Origin: Nocardia amamiensis
GTDB lineage: Bacteria; Actinomycetota; Actinomycetes; Mycobacteriales; Mycobacteriaceae
DNA length: 64,000 bases
NCBI RefSeq assembly: GCF_015477605.1
Contig: NZ_JADLQX010000013.1
Coordinates: 146,041 to 210,040, forward strand
Direction of reading: 5' to 3'
A model generated the notes under the pieces. That model was given only the letters and a program-made list of their open reading frames with translations. It made no database searches and was not told the DNA's origin. Positions 8,554 through 17,132 of this stretch are shown piece by piece; positions within the stretch are counted from its first letter, which is position 1; each line of letters begins with the position of its first letter. The position numbers and the translations under genes are program-made.

Positions 8554-9501
8554 CTAACCGTGTCCCTGGAAGCTGGCGCGGTGGGCGGCCGGGCTGGTGC
8601 CGAGGATGCGGTGGAAGTGGTGGCGCAGGCTCACCGCCGTGCCGAAGCCGGTGTCGGTGGCGATGCGTTCCACGGAGTCGGCGGTGGATTCCAGCAGCAG
8701 TCGTGCGCGGTCGGCGCGTTGCAGCAGCAACCACTGCTGCGGACTGCTGCCGGTGCGGTCGCGGAAGCGGCGGGTGAAGGTCCGCCGCGACATGAGCGCC
8801 ACCCGTGCCCAGCTGTCCAGGTCGATCGGGTCGCCGAGATGTGTTCGCGCCCAGACCATGGCGCGCTCGATCGGATCGTCGTCGGTGGCCTCGGGGACCG
8901 CGACCGGAATGTACTGCGCCTGTGACCCGCTGCGGTGCGGAGCGGTGACCAGGACTCGGGCGAGCTCGGTTGCCGCTTTGCTACCCAGATCGCATCGGAC
9001 CAGGTGCAGGCAGCAGTCGAGGGCGGCGGCCACGCCCGCGGAGGTGACGATGTCGCCCAGGTCCGACCAGAGGGTGTCGGCGCGGACCTGAACCGCGGGG
9101 AACGCGCGGGCCAGGTCCGCGGCGGCGGCCCAGTGTGTGGTCACCTCGCGTCCGTCGGCCAAGCCGCTGGCGGCCACCGCCCAGGAGCCGAGGCACAGGC
9201 CGACGATCCTCGCGCCGCCCGCGTGTGCGGTGTGCAGCGCCGAGCGCAGCTCGGTGGACATTGGCATGCCGGGCTCCCAGCTCGGAATCACGATCGTCTC
9301 GGCGCGGGTGAGCGTTTCGAGTCCGTGGCGCACATCGATGTCGAAACCTGCGGGAGTATGCAGCATTCCGGGCTGCTCGGCGCATACGTCCACCTGGTAC
9401 GGCGCAGCGCCGCCCGCACCTACCCGTCCGAAAACGAGCGAGGGCACGGACAGGTGGAACGGGCTGATTCCGTCGAAGGCGATGACGGCCACGGTGCGCA
9501 T
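8554..9501 (-). CDS. GlxA-type AraC regulator with DJ-1/PfpI domain
   Basis: 315-residue transcription factor. Residues about 1-175 form a class I glutamine-amidotransferase/DJ-1-like sensor domain, with the nucleophile-elbow Cys in IVGLCLGSWAVAASGL. Residues about 215-315 form the paired AraC/XylS HTH (RVALMSRRTFTRRF and ERIATDTGFGTAVSLRHHF). Such proteins usually activate neighbouring catabolic or detoxification genes. The divergent MBL hydrolase gene at 9573 is the nearest candidate target. Confidence 0.92.
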   Translation of the reverse strand: MRTVAVIAFDGISPFHLSVPSLVFGRVGAGGAAPYQVDVCAEQPGMLHTPAGFDIDVRHGLETLTRAETIVIPSWEPGMPMSTELRSALHTAHAGGARIVGLCLGSWAVAASGLADGREVTTHWAAAADLARAFPAVQVRADTLWSDLGDIVTSAGVAAALDCCLHLVRCDLGSKAATELARVLVTAPHRSGSQAQYIPVAVPEATDDDPIERAMVWARTHLGDPIDLDSWARVALMSRRTFTRRFRDRTGSSPQQWLLLQRADRARLLLESTADSVERIATDTGFGTAVSLRHHFHRILGTSPAAHRASFQGHG

Positions 9502-9572
9502 GGCCTGATCTTAGCGGTAGGGGGCTCGCGGGCCACTGTTGGTGTACGTTCGGGCTCGACAAGATCAACGGC

Positions 9573-10397
9573 ATGAGTGAGCAGATCTCCATCCCGCAAG
9601 ACCGAGCCGAGCGTCAGGGCGGCGCGGTCGCGAGCGAAACCATCGAACGGACCGCGTTCGAAGTCCTGCACGTCGGTGGCCCCACACTGCGGTTCCGCTA
9701 CGCGGGCAGCACCTGGCTGACCGACCCCACCTTCGACCAGCCGGGCGACTACCCGGGGCGCGTCACCCTGCACAAACTGGTCGGGCCCGCGGTGTCACCG
9801 CAGGAGGTCGGCCCGGTGGACGTCGTGCTGCTCTCGCACGACGAACACGCCGACAACCTGGACGTCAGCGGCCGGGAATTCCTGACCACCGTGCCGGCCG
9901 TGCTGTCCACCCCAGGCGCCGCCACCCGGATCGACGGTGTGCGCGGACTCGAGAACTGGGAGACCGTCACCGTGCAAGGCGTCCAGGTCACCGGAGTGCC
10001 AGCCCTGCACGGCCCCGAGGGATGCGAACCGATCACCGGAATCGTCACCGGGTTCGTGTTGCGCGCCGACGGGGAGCCGACGGTGTACGTCTCGGGGGAC
10101 AACGCCTCCGTGGAGGTGGTCGAGCGGATCGTCGAGCGGATCGGCCGCATCGATATCGCCGTGCTCAACGTCGGCGCCGCGAACATCGGTATCTTCGGCG
10201 ACGCCGACGCCACCTTGAACGCGCGCACCGCCCTGCTGGCCGCCGAAGTGCTCGGTGATGCCCTGATCGTCCCGGTCCACGGCGATGGGTGGGCGCACTT
10301 CAGTGAAACGCTCGACCACCTGTCCCGCGTGTTCCGCTATGCCGGTCGCGCCGAGCAGTTGCGCATTCCCCCCTTGGGTCGCGTCGCCACCGTCTGA
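9573..10397 (+). CDS. MBL-fold (UlaG-like) metal-dependent hydrolase
   Basis: 274-residue metallo-beta-lactamase-fold protein. The metal motif is LSHDEHADNLD (about 85-95), a variant of SHxHxDH in which the first His is present as SHDEH and the last is Asn. Further ligands are probably in PALHGPEG (about 140) and the C-terminal VPVHGDGWAHF. The overall pattern, with TWLTDPTFD early, is that of UlaG-like lactonases or phosphodiesterases. It is divergent from the GlxA-type regulator. Substrate unknown; the altered His may mean one metal site. Confidence 0.85.
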   Translation: MSEQISIPQDRAERQGGAVASETIERTAFEVLHVGGPTLRFRYAGSTWLTDPTFDQPGDYPGRVTLHKLVGPAVSPQEVGPVDVVLLSHDEHADNLDVSGREFLTTVPAVLSTPGAATRIDGVRGLENWETVTVQGVQVTGVPALHGPEGCEPITGIVTGFVLRADGEPTVYVSGDNASVEVVERIVERIGRIDIAVLNVGAANIGIFGDADATLNARTALLAAEVLGDALIVPVHGDGWAHFSETLDHLSRVFRYAGRAEQLRIPPLGRVATV

Positions 10398-10530
10398 GCC
10401 GAGGGCGGTCGCTTGCCCCAGGTGGGCAACGTGCCGAGAAAGTCGCGGGAAAAACCGGACCGGGTGGTCGCCGTGCGCGATCGGCGCGTCGGTCGTGGCG
10501 CGGGCCCGGCCCCGGGGCGACGATGGCGGT

Positions 10531-11640
10531 ATGAGGATCGGAGTACCACGGGAGGTCAAGGAGCAAGAATTCCGGGTGGCACTGACTCCGGCGGGCGCCG
10601 GGGAACTGGCCGGGCACGGACACGAGGTGCTGGTGCAGGCGGGTGCGGGCATCGGCTCGGGCTTCCCCGACGCCGAGTACGCCGCGGCCGGAGCGCGGCT
10701 GGTCGCCGACGCCGAGGAGGTGTGGTGGGACGCCGAGTTGGTGTTGAAGGTCAAGGAGCCGATCGCCGAGGAGTATCCGCGCATGCGAAGCGGCCAGGTG
10801 CTGTTCACCTTCCTGCACCTGGCCGCTTCGCGCGAGTGCACCGACGCCGTACTCCGTTCGGGGATCACGGCCGTCGCCTATGAGATGGTGCGCGCCGCCG
10901 ATGGGTCGCTACCGCTGCTGGCCCCGATGAGCGAGATCGCGGGCAAACTCGGCACGCAGGTCGGCGCCTACCACCTGATGGCCCCGCTCGGCGGCGCCGG
11001 ACTGCTGCCCGGCGGTGTTCCCGGGGTGCGCCCGGCGGAGGTGGTCGTGCTCGGCGGCGGGGTCGCCGGCTCGAACGCGGCCGTGGTCGCCGTCGGGATG
11101 GGCGCCCGGGTGAGCGTGCTGGACACCAACCTGCAGCGGCTGCGCGACCTCGACGCCCGCTTCGGCGGCCGGGTCACCACGATCGCGTCGAACGCCGCGG
11201 AGATCCAGCGCGCGGTGTTGTCGGCCGATCTGGTGATCGGCGCGGTGCTGGTCCCCGGCGCGCGTGCGCCGAGACTGGTCTCCGACGATCTCGTCGCGGG
11301 TATGCGACCCGGCGCGGTGCTGGTGGACATCTCCATCGACCAGGGTGGCTGCTTCGCCGCCTCACGGCCGACGACGCATTCGAATCCCACCTTCCGTGTG
11401 GCGGACTCGCTGTTCTATTGCGTCACCAACATGCCCGGCGCGGTGCCGCACACCTCGACGATCGCGCTCACCAACGCCACATTGCCCTACGTTCGCGCGA
11501 TCGCCGAACTGGGCTGGAAGGACGCGTGCTCCGCGAACCCCGACCTGGCCCACGGTCTCACCGCCGACGCCGGCCGCCTGGCCTCGGCAGAAGTCGCCGC
11601 GGCGCACGGCTATTCGCGTCCGCTCGGCGTCGCGGGCTGA
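10531..11640 (+). CDS. ald: Alanine dehydrogenase
   Basis: 369-residue NAD-dependent L-alanine dehydrogenase (L-alanine to pyruvate and ammonia, reversible). It has the N-terminal MRIGVPREVKEQEFRVALTP signature, the catalytic Lys in LVLKVKEP, the His in TFLHLAA, the NAD-binding glycine loop VVVLGGGVAGSNAA (about 170-183) and DISIDQGG. Length matches the family. ATG at 10531 begins exactly at the signature. In mycobacteria ald is induced by alanine and by low oxygen through AldR; no aldR is seen next to it here. Confidence 0.95.
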   Translation: MRIGVPREVKEQEFRVALTPAGAGELAGHGHEVLVQAGAGIGSGFPDAEYAAAGARLVADAEEVWWDAELVLKVKEPIAEEYPRMRSGQVLFTFLHLAASRECTDAVLRSGITAVAYEMVRAADGSLPLLAPMSEIAGKLGTQVGAYHLMAPLGGAGLLPGGVPGVRPAEVVVLGGGVAGSNAAVVAVGMGARVSVLDTNLQRLRDLDARFGGRVTTIASNAAEIQRAVLSADLVIGAVLVPGARAPRLVSDDLVAGMRPGAVLVDISIDQGGCFAASRPTTHSNPTFRVADSLFYCVTNMPGAVPHTSTIALTNATLPYVRAIAELGWKDACSANPDLAHGLTADAGRLASAEVAAAHGYSRPLGVAG

Positions 11641-11644
11641 ACTG

Positions 11645-11670
11645 GGCGAGCGGGGCGGTCCGCGCTCGCC
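11645..11670. terminator. Bidirectional hairpin between ald and the sigma factor gene
   Basis: GGCGAGCG and CGCTCGCC form an eight-bp stem with a ten-base loop, placed between two convergent stop codons (ald at 11640, sigma gene at 11680). It would serve both strands. No U tract. Confidence 0.5.
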
Positions 11671-11679
11671 GCTGGGCGG

Positions 11680-12639
11680 CTACTCGTGCTCGGTCCGGCC
11701 CTCGCCCAGGTACCAGTCGGGCTGACCGGTGGTGGGCAGGTCGTGCAGCTTGTCCGGGTTGCGGACCACGTCGATCGCGACGATGCGGCCGTCGTCGACG
11801 GTGAAGGAGAAGACGCCGGTGTGCGTGCCGTCGAACACCACCAGGCCGGGCTGGCCGTTGACCAGCACCGCGCGCCCCCAGGCGCCCACGGCCGATGGCG
11901 CGTGGTACCAGCCGAGCAGCAGTTTGGCGACCAGTTCGGCGCCGTGCACGGGCTGCCGGATCGCGGGCACCTTGCCGCCGCCGTCGGCGGTGAGGCTCAC
12001 CTTGGCGTCGAGCACGCCGAGCAGAGCGCCGAGATCGCCGGAACGCCAGGCCAGCGCGAAGGCGGACACGACCTTTCTCTGCTCGTCCGGTGACGCGGGG
12101 AAGCGCGGGGTGCCGTCCTCGACTCGCTTGCGGGCTCGGGAGGCCAGCTGGCGCACCGCGGCCGGGGTGCGGCCGACCACCTCGGCGACTTCCGGGCCGC
12201 TCATGCCGAAGACGTCTTGCAGGACGAACGCGGTGCGCTCGGCCGGAGACAGGGATTCGAGAACGACCAGCAGCGCGGTGGTGACCCGCTCGTCCTGGGT
12301 GATCCGGTCGGCGGGGTCGTCCCAGGTGGTGACCTCCGGCTCCGGCAGCCATTCGCCCACATACTGTTCGCGGCGCACGCGGGCGGAGCCGAGATGGTCG
12401 AGCGCGAGCCGACCGGTCACGGTGGACAGCCAGGCGAGCAGGTTGTCGATTTCGCCCGCGGTGCCCGCCTGGTACTGGCGCTGCAACCGCAACCACGCCT
12501 CCTGCACCACGTCGTCGGCGTCGGTGAGGCTGCCCAGCGTGCTGTAGGCGAGTCGGCGCAGATACGGTCGGTGCTCCTCGAACCGCCGGGCCAGCTCGAC
12601 TTGGTCGAGGGGCTCAGGGGAAGACTGCTCGGAGGTCAC
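11680..12639 (-). CDS. ECF sigma factor, SigJ/ECF41-like
   Basis: 319-residue extracytoplasmic-function sigma factor. Region 2 shows YLRRLAYSTLGSLTDADDVV and QEAWLRLQR (about 28-56); region 4 shows VFGMSGPEVAEVVGRTPAAV and RQLASRARKRV (about 145-175). After region 4 there is a SnoaL-like C-terminal domain (about 185-310), as in the ECF41 group to which mycobacterial SigJ belongs; in that group the extension replaces a separate anti-sigma factor. No anti-sigma gene adjoins it. Divergent from cobD. Confidence 0.88.
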   Translation of the reverse strand: MTSEQSSPEPLDQVELARRFEEHRPYLRRLAYSTLGSLTDADDVVQEAWLRLQRQYQAGTAGEIDNLLAWLSTVTGRLALDHLGSARVRREQYVGEWLPEPEVTTWDDPADRITQDERVTTALLVVLESLSPAERTAFVLQDVFGMSGPEVAEVVGRTPAAVRQLASRARKRVEDGTPRFPASPDEQRKVVSAFALAWRSGDLGALLGVLDAKVSLTADGGGKVPAIRQPVHGAELVAKLLLGWYHAPSAVGAWGRAVLVNGQPGLVVFDGTHTGVFSFTVDDGRIVAIDVVRNPDKLHDLPTTGQPDWYLGEGRTEHE

Positions 12640-12773
12640 TGCTGTTCGCCGTTCGTCGTTCGGCCCCGCAGGGCGAGTCTATGGATGCGTCACCAGATCG
12701 ACGACGCAGGGGAACAGAGTGTGACACGTGGGGGGACGGGATGGTGTGCGGGCGGGTCGCCGCGGCCACCCGA

Positions 12774-12779
12774 TACTCT
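12774..12779 (+). promoter_or_regulatory. -10 box (TACTCT) of leaderless cobD transcript
   Basis: TACTCT ends six bases before the GTG start at 12786, and there is no ribosome binding site between them. Confidence 0.5.
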
Positions 12780-12785
12780 CGCCGG

Positions 12786-13754
12786 GTGCAGAAGGGGAGT
12801 TCCACCGCAGTCGGGCTGCTGCTCGGATTCGCGCTCGATCGGGTGTTCGGCGATCCCAGGCGGTGGCATCCGGTGGCCGGATTCGGTTCGGCGGCGACCG
12901 CTTTGGAAGCGGTGACCTATGCCGACCGGCGTGCGGCGGGACTGGTGCACGAGGCGCTCGCGGTCGGCGCGGTGGTCGGGCTCGGGGCGGCCGCGCGGCG
13001 TGGCGGAGTCGTCGCGACCGCGGTCGCGACCTGGACCGTCCTCGGTGGTCGCAGCCTCGCGGGCACTGGCCGGGCGATGGCCGATCGGCTGGCGGCAGGC
13101 GATCTGGACGGCGCTCGCGCGCTGCTGCCTGCGCTGTGCGGTCGCGACCCGGACGTGCTCGACGCGGACGGCCTCGCGCGTGCCGCGCTCGAGTCCATCG
13201 CCGAGAACACTTCCGATGCGGCCGTTGCTCCGGTGGTCTGGGGTGCCGTGGCGGGTGTGCCGGGTTTGCTGGGGTATCGCGCGATCAACACCCTCGATGC
13301 GATGGTCGGCTACCGCAACGAGCGCTACCGTCGCTTCGGCTGGGCCGCCGCGCGCACCGACGACGTCGCCAATCTGCTCCCAGCCCGCCTCACCGGCCTG
13401 CTCACCGCCGCGCTCGCACCGCTGGTCGGTGGACGTCCCGCGGCGGCACTGCGGGCTTGGCGCCGCGACGCCGCCGGGCATCCCAGCCCCAACGCGGGCG
13501 TGGTCGAGGCATCGATGGCGGGCGCGCTCGGCGTCCGGTTGGGCGGCCGCACCCAGTACCCGCACGGCACCGAAATGCGTCCACTGCTCGGCGACGGCCC
13601 CGCCCCCACGGTCCACGACCTGCGCCGTGCCGTGCGCCTCTCCGAAGCCGTGCAGCTCACCGCCACTGTCTTCGCCGCCGCCCTCGCCGCCGCGAAGCCT
13701 CCTTCTGAACCCGGCTTCTGGAAAGGCTTACTGCCGACCCACCTAGCTCGCTGA
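12786..13754 (+). CDS. cobD: Adenosylcobinamide-phosphate synthase CobD/CbiB
   Basis: 322-residue integral membrane enzyme that attaches the aminopropanol arm to adenosylcobyric acid in cobalamin synthesis. Diagnostic features are ALDRVFGDPRRWHPV near the N-terminus, RAALESIAENTSDA and GYRAINTLDAMVGYRNERY (about 180-198), FGWAAARTDDVANLLPARL, and HPSPNAGVVEASMAGAL (about 235). Several hydrophobic segments alternate with these loops. GTG at 12786 places translation right after a -10 box. The cobC-like aminotransferase gene lies 4.8 kb further on. No cobalamin riboswitch was seen upstream. Confidence 0.95.
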   Translation: MQKGSSTAVGLLLGFALDRVFGDPRRWHPVAGFGSAATALEAVTYADRRAAGLVHEALAVGAVVGLGAAARRGGVVATAVATWTVLGGRSLAGTGRAMADRLAAGDLDGARALLPALCGRDPDVLDADGLARAALESIAENTSDAAVAPVVWGAVAGVPGLLGYRAINTLDAMVGYRNERYRRFGWAAARTDDVANLLPARLTGLLTAALAPLVGGRPAAALRAWRRDAAGHPSPNAGVVEASMAGALGVRLGGRTQYPHGTEMRPLLGDGPAPTVHDLRRAVRLSEAVQLTATVFAAALAAAKPPSEPGFWKGLLPTHLAR

Positions 13755-13780
13755 CCGTGCACCCGTTTTCGTTTCGGGGC

Positions 13781-13902
13781 AGAGAATCTGCGTTCGGCGG
13801 CACAGAATGCGCGTTCGAATGAATCGATAGACCTCTGCGGTCGACACTGTTCCGGCAAGTGCACGCTCGCCGGAACAACATTCGATCGACCACGGAGGCA
13901 TC
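13781..13902 (+). repeat. Degenerate direct repeat of the P450 promoter region, copy A
   Basis: This stretch aligns with 14571-14693. Both contain GAAT then GTTCG, then CGACACTGT exactly 37 bases after GAAT, then a start codon 61 or 62 bases further on. Counting by hand, 13805-13850 and 14595-14640 match at 29 of 46 positions without gaps. Copy A ends in CACGGAGGCATC just before a GTG start. It looks like a duplicated, diverged regulatory region. Confidence 0.6.
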
Positions 13903-13971
13903 GTGACCGAGACGGCCATCCAGTTACCCGGGCTGCCCGACGACGCCGAAAGACCTGGTGGTGGTGGCTGA
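13903..13971 (+). pseudogene. 22-codon remnant of a P450 N-terminus
   Basis: A GTG with GGAG about eight bases upstream opens a frame of only 22 residues, beginning VTETAIQLPGLPDDAE and ending in GGGG before TGA. Its first eight residues parallel the P450 encoded 790 bp downstream (MTESVIQLP). The upstream DNA is also homologous to that of the P450. The simplest reading is a second P450 gene lost by deletion, keeping its promoter and first codons. A genuine short leader peptide is the alternative. Confidence 0.5.
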
Positions 13972-13974
13972 TTC

Positions 13975-14505
13975 ATGACAGTTCTAGCTTTGGAGATCGG
14001 TTCGGCGGGATTCGCCGCGAGCCGGGTGGCCGTCGGCATCGGTACGCGGGATATCCGGCGGATACCGGTACCGGCGGAGGGGGTCTGGGACGCCTGCCGG
14101 GATCTCCTGCTCGACGTCGCCGGAGACGATGAGATCACCGCGGTCGGCATCGCCTGTCCGAGTCCGATCGACGAGTCGGCCGGGGTGGTCGCTCCCGCCG
14201 GAATCACCCAGTGGCGTGCGGGATTCGGCATCGTGGCGGCGGTGCGCAGACTGTTCCCGGTCGCCATCGTCCGGATGGCATCCGATGGCCTGTGCCTGAC
14301 ACTCGCCGAACGAAGCGTCGGTTCTGCCGCGGGAGCCGAGGCGATCTTGACCGGCGCCGGCATCCTCGCTCTGATCGCGGAGGAACGGGCAATCCGCGGC
14401 ACACCGGCCGGCCACGTCGAAATACCTGCCGACCGGCGCCTTCGCACTCGAGACGACTGCCGGCCGGCACCGCGGGTGGTATGTGTTCGCCGCCGCCTGC
14501 GGTGA
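13975..14505 (+). pseudogene. Truncated ROK-like (sugar kinase family) gene
   Basis: The 176-residue frame begins MTVLALEIGSAGFAA, an ROK-type phosphate-1 loop with IG in place of the usual DIGG/DLGG. It continues through ITAVGIACPSPIDESAGVV and FPVAIVRMASDGLCLTLAE, the position where ROK proteins bind substrate and have a conserved Asn-Asp-Ala element (here Ser-Asp-Gly). From about residue 150 the sequence becomes arginine-rich and unlike any ROK protein. A different frame over 14440-14500 reads more protein-like (ALETTAGRHRGWYVFAAACG). Full ROK proteins are 280-400 residues. It is therefore probably a frameshifted and truncated remnant. Start is only three bases after the preceding remnant's stop. 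Confidence 0.45.
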
Positions 14506-14570
14506 GCGGAGTGCCGGTCGTGGACCAGCACAAGAGATTCGCGAAGCAACCCGAACTTTGGTACGGCGGC

Positions 14571-14693
14571 GTCAAAATTCTGTTGCGAGGCAACGAATTA
14601 CGGTTCGCACGTTCCGGTGCACAACCGCGACCGACACTGTGCGGGCACACCCCGACACGGTCTCGTATGACCGACCGAACCCTGGGAGACACC
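14571..14693 (+). promoter_or_regulatory. P450 upstream region, copy B of the direct repeat
   Basis: Carries the same ordered blocks as copy A (GAAT at 14595, GTTCG at 14603, CGACACTGT at 14632) and a GGGAG ribosome binding site before the ATG at 14694. A small inverted repeat GTTGC-GAGG-CAAC lies at 14582-14594. The blocks kept between copies are the best candidates for promoter or operator elements. Confidence 0.5.
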
Positions 14694-15902
14694 ATGACCG
14701 AGTCCGTCATTCAGTTGCCGACCGCTGGCGAGCCGGTGTTCGATACGTTCGATCGAATCTGCCGACGCGGGCCCGTGGTTCCGATCGAACTACCCGGCAA
14801 CGTCTCGGCGTGGATCGCGGTGAGCTACCAGGCGGTGAGTGAGATCCTCGCCGCTGACGGCACGGTGTTCAGCAAGAATGCACGCAACTGCCCGGCGCTG
14901 CAGGACGGCACGATTCCGGCGGATTGGCCGATGCGCGCCTTCACCGACATCGATCACATGCTGAATCTGGACGGCGCCGATCATCGCAGGCTGAAAAAGA
15001 CGATCGGCCAAGCCTTCAGCCCGGCCCGGGTCGCCGCGCTCGAACCCCGGATCCGGCGCATCGTCACCGAACTCATCGACGACATTCCGGATCCCACCGG
15101 CGAGGTCGACCTCGTCGAGGACGTCACCATGCCGTTTCCCGTGCGGGTGATCTGCGAGCTGTTCGGTGTGCCGGTATCGGATCAACGGCAATTCCGGGGC
15201 TGGGCTGCCACGATCATGTCGCATCTCAGTACCGCCGAGCATATTCATGCCGCGATGGGCGCCTTGATCGGCTATCTCACCGAGCTGCTGAACAGCAAAC
15301 GCCATAGTCCCGCTGACGACCTCACCTCCGCCTTGCTGCAGGCCAATGCCGACAACGGTCTGGCCGACAAAGAGCTGGTCGACATGTTGTGGCTGGTGCT
15401 GATGGCCGGGCACGAGACCACGGTGCATCTGCTCGGCAATGCGGTAGTCACCCTGTGCGCCCATCCCGAGCAGCTGGCCAAGGCCCGCGCCGAGGACCGG
15501 TGGGCGGATGTCGTGGAGGAGATGCTGCGCTTCCGCTCCCCGGCGGGCAACATGTTCAACCGCTACGCGCTACGGGACGTCACCATCGCCGGTGTCGATA
15601 TTCCCGCTGGGGCCATCGTGGGCTGGTACGGCGGCGTCGGGCGGGATCCCGATCATTACCCGGGCGCGGACATCTTCGATATCGACCGCGACTTCCGAGA
15701 CCAATTGGCTTTCGGCCGGGGACCACATTTCTGTCTCGGTGCGCATCTGGCCAGACTGGAAGCCCGGATAGCGTTGTCGGCCTTGTTCGATCGGTTCCCG
15801 CGATTGCGCCTGGCCTGCGACCCCGCGGTGATTCCCTATAGTCCGCAGTTCATCACCTGCGGGCCGCTCACCCTGCCGGTGCTCCTCGACTCCAGCGCGT
15901 AG
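14694..15902 (+). CDS. Cytochrome P450
   Basis: 402-residue soluble class I bacterial P450. The I-helix oxygen-activation motif is MAGHETT (about 240-246), the K-helix ExxR is in VVEEMLRF (about 275), and the haem-binding loop is FGRGPHFCLGAHLARLEAR (about 340-358), with the proximal Cys present. Length and motifs are complete. Downstream, 42 bp on, is an AraC-type regulator gene on the same strand. No ferredoxin or reductase gene adjoins. The layout is typical of CYP105/107-like actinobacterial enzymes that hydroxylate natural products or xenobiotics; the substrate is unknown. Confidence 0.94.
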   Translation: MTESVIQLPTAGEPVFDTFDRICRRGPVVPIELPGNVSAWIAVSYQAVSEILAADGTVFSKNARNCPALQDGTIPADWPMRAFTDIDHMLNLDGADHRRLKKTIGQAFSPARVAALEPRIRRIVTELIDDIPDPTGEVDLVEDVTMPFPVRVICELFGVPVSDQRQFRGWAATIMSHLSTAEHIHAAMGALIGYLTELLNSKRHSPADDLTSALLQANADNGLADKELVDMLWLVLMAGHETTVHLLGNAVVTLCAHPEQLAKARAEDRWADVVEEMLRFRSPAGNMFNRYALRDVTIAGVDIPAGAIVGWYGGVGRDPDHYPGADIFDIDRDFRDQLAFGRGPHFCLGAHLARLEARIALSALFDRFPRLRLACDPAVIPYSPQFITCGPLTLPVLLDSSA

Positions 15903-15944
15903 CGCCGGGCGGCGGCGCAGGCACAGTCTCATCGAGGTGTCATT

Positions 15945-17072
15945 GTGAGGTATTCCGAGCTGACCGTGGACGATGCGGAGGAGTGGACCGCGCTCAGCGA
16001 CAGCTTCCTGCCGATGGGGCACAGATATCGTGCTCCGCACAAGTGGTGGGCCCATTTGACCGCTCAGGACACCGCCGCATACACGCTGCTGCGGACGGAC
16101 CAGAGCGGAGACAAGGTGGTCTCCCGGACGTTGTCGCACACCCGCCGCGGTCGCGACGACTTCTATTGGGCGGTCTTCCCGCGGCAGGGCGTATTCACTG
16201 CTGTCGAGAGCGAAACGGTGGTGCGGCTCCCGCCCGGTCACGCATTGCTGATGAGACTGGATCGGACGTGGCGGCTGCACATGCCGTCCTCGGTCGCGTA
16301 TGCGTTCCGGGTACCGCGCATGGAGATCGATCGCCGGCTGCCACCCGACGGGCCACCGTCGGCGGCGCTGGACATGCGATCCGGCCTGGGCCGGGTGGTG
16401 CAGACCATGATCCGTGCGACCCATGCCGAGCAAGCCCATCTCACGGGCCGCGAGTTCGACGCCGTCTGCGACCGCATCGGTGAGCTGCTCTGCATGTTGT
16501 CGATCGGGGATGTGCGTCCGCAGCAGGGTCATCTGTCCGAAGTGGCCGAGTCCGTCCGCCAGTATGTGCGGCAGCACATCGGGGTGGGGGACCTGCGGTT
16601 GCCGGCCGTGGCGGCGGCTCTCGGGTGGTCACCCCGGCAACTGCGTTTCGCGCTACAGCAATCCGGCACCACGTATCGGGAGGTGCGACAGGACGCGGCT
16701 CTGCGTGCCGCACGCGACCTGCTCACCCGGCCCGGACAGACCGCGACCATCGGCGAGGTGGCGGCCTGCTGCGGCTTGACCGAGACCTGGTTCTCCACCG
16801 CATTCAAAGCGCGGTACGGCGAGACACCCCGCGAGTTCCGGCAACGCAGGCTGAGCGAACCGGCCAGCGGATCCGCATGGTCCGAGCGGGTCGCGGCTGC
16901 GATAGACGCGTCTCGGGCCGACGACACGATTTCACTGGAATCGGTTGCTCGCCGCTTGGCTGTGGGACCACGGACGCTGCAACGGCGGCTGGCCGAGGAA
17001 GGCACCACCTGGCGCCGAGAGCTGGACTCCGCGCGCCAGCGGCACCGGCCCGTTACGGCGCAGGACCGCTGA
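15945..17072 (+). CDS. AraC-family regulator with an extra C-terminal HTH
   Basis: 375-residue regulator. Residues about 1-190 are an AraC-binding-like sensor of the AraC_binding_2 style (DDFYWAVFPRQGVFTAVESE). Residues about 205-305 hold the usual pair of HTHs, ending in GLTETWFSTAFKARYGETPR and EFRQRR. After a short linker a further HTH-like stretch follows (ISLESVARRLAVGPRTLQRR, about 330-350), resembling the first HTH of a second AraC domain, and the protein ends there. This may be a partial domain duplication. The GTG start has a GAGG sequence nearby. It follows the P450 gene by 42 bp and probably controls it. Confidence 0.85.
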   Translation: MRYSELTVDDAEEWTALSDSFLPMGHRYRAPHKWWAHLTAQDTAAYTLLRTDQSGDKVVSRTLSHTRRGRDDFYWAVFPRQGVFTAVESETVVRLPPGHALLMRLDRTWRLHMPSSVAYAFRVPRMEIDRRLPPDGPPSAALDMRSGLGRVVQTMIRATHAEQAHLTGREFDAVCDRIGELLCMLSIGDVRPQQGHLSEVAESVRQYVRQHIGVGDLRLPAVAAALGWSPRQLRFALQQSGTTYREVRQDAALRAARDLLTRPGQTATIGEVAACCGLTETWFSTAFKARYGETPREFRQRRLSEPASGSAWSERVAAAIDASRADDTISLESVARRLAVGPRTLQRRLAEEGTTWRRELDSARQRHRPVTAQDR

Positions 17073-17132
17073 TGTTCGTCGCGCTCTGCGATGGCAGCGC
17101 GCGGCTCTGGGGTGCGCTGGCCGGGTCCGGGT

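Noticed and set aside
9573..10397. MBL protein considered as a beta-lactamase
   Set aside because: No signal peptide, and the motif is of the UlaG/lactonase type with an altered HxHxDH.
12640..12785. Cobalamin riboswitch before cobD
   Set aside because: The B12-box consensus is absent, and the -10 box abuts the start codon, leaving no leader.
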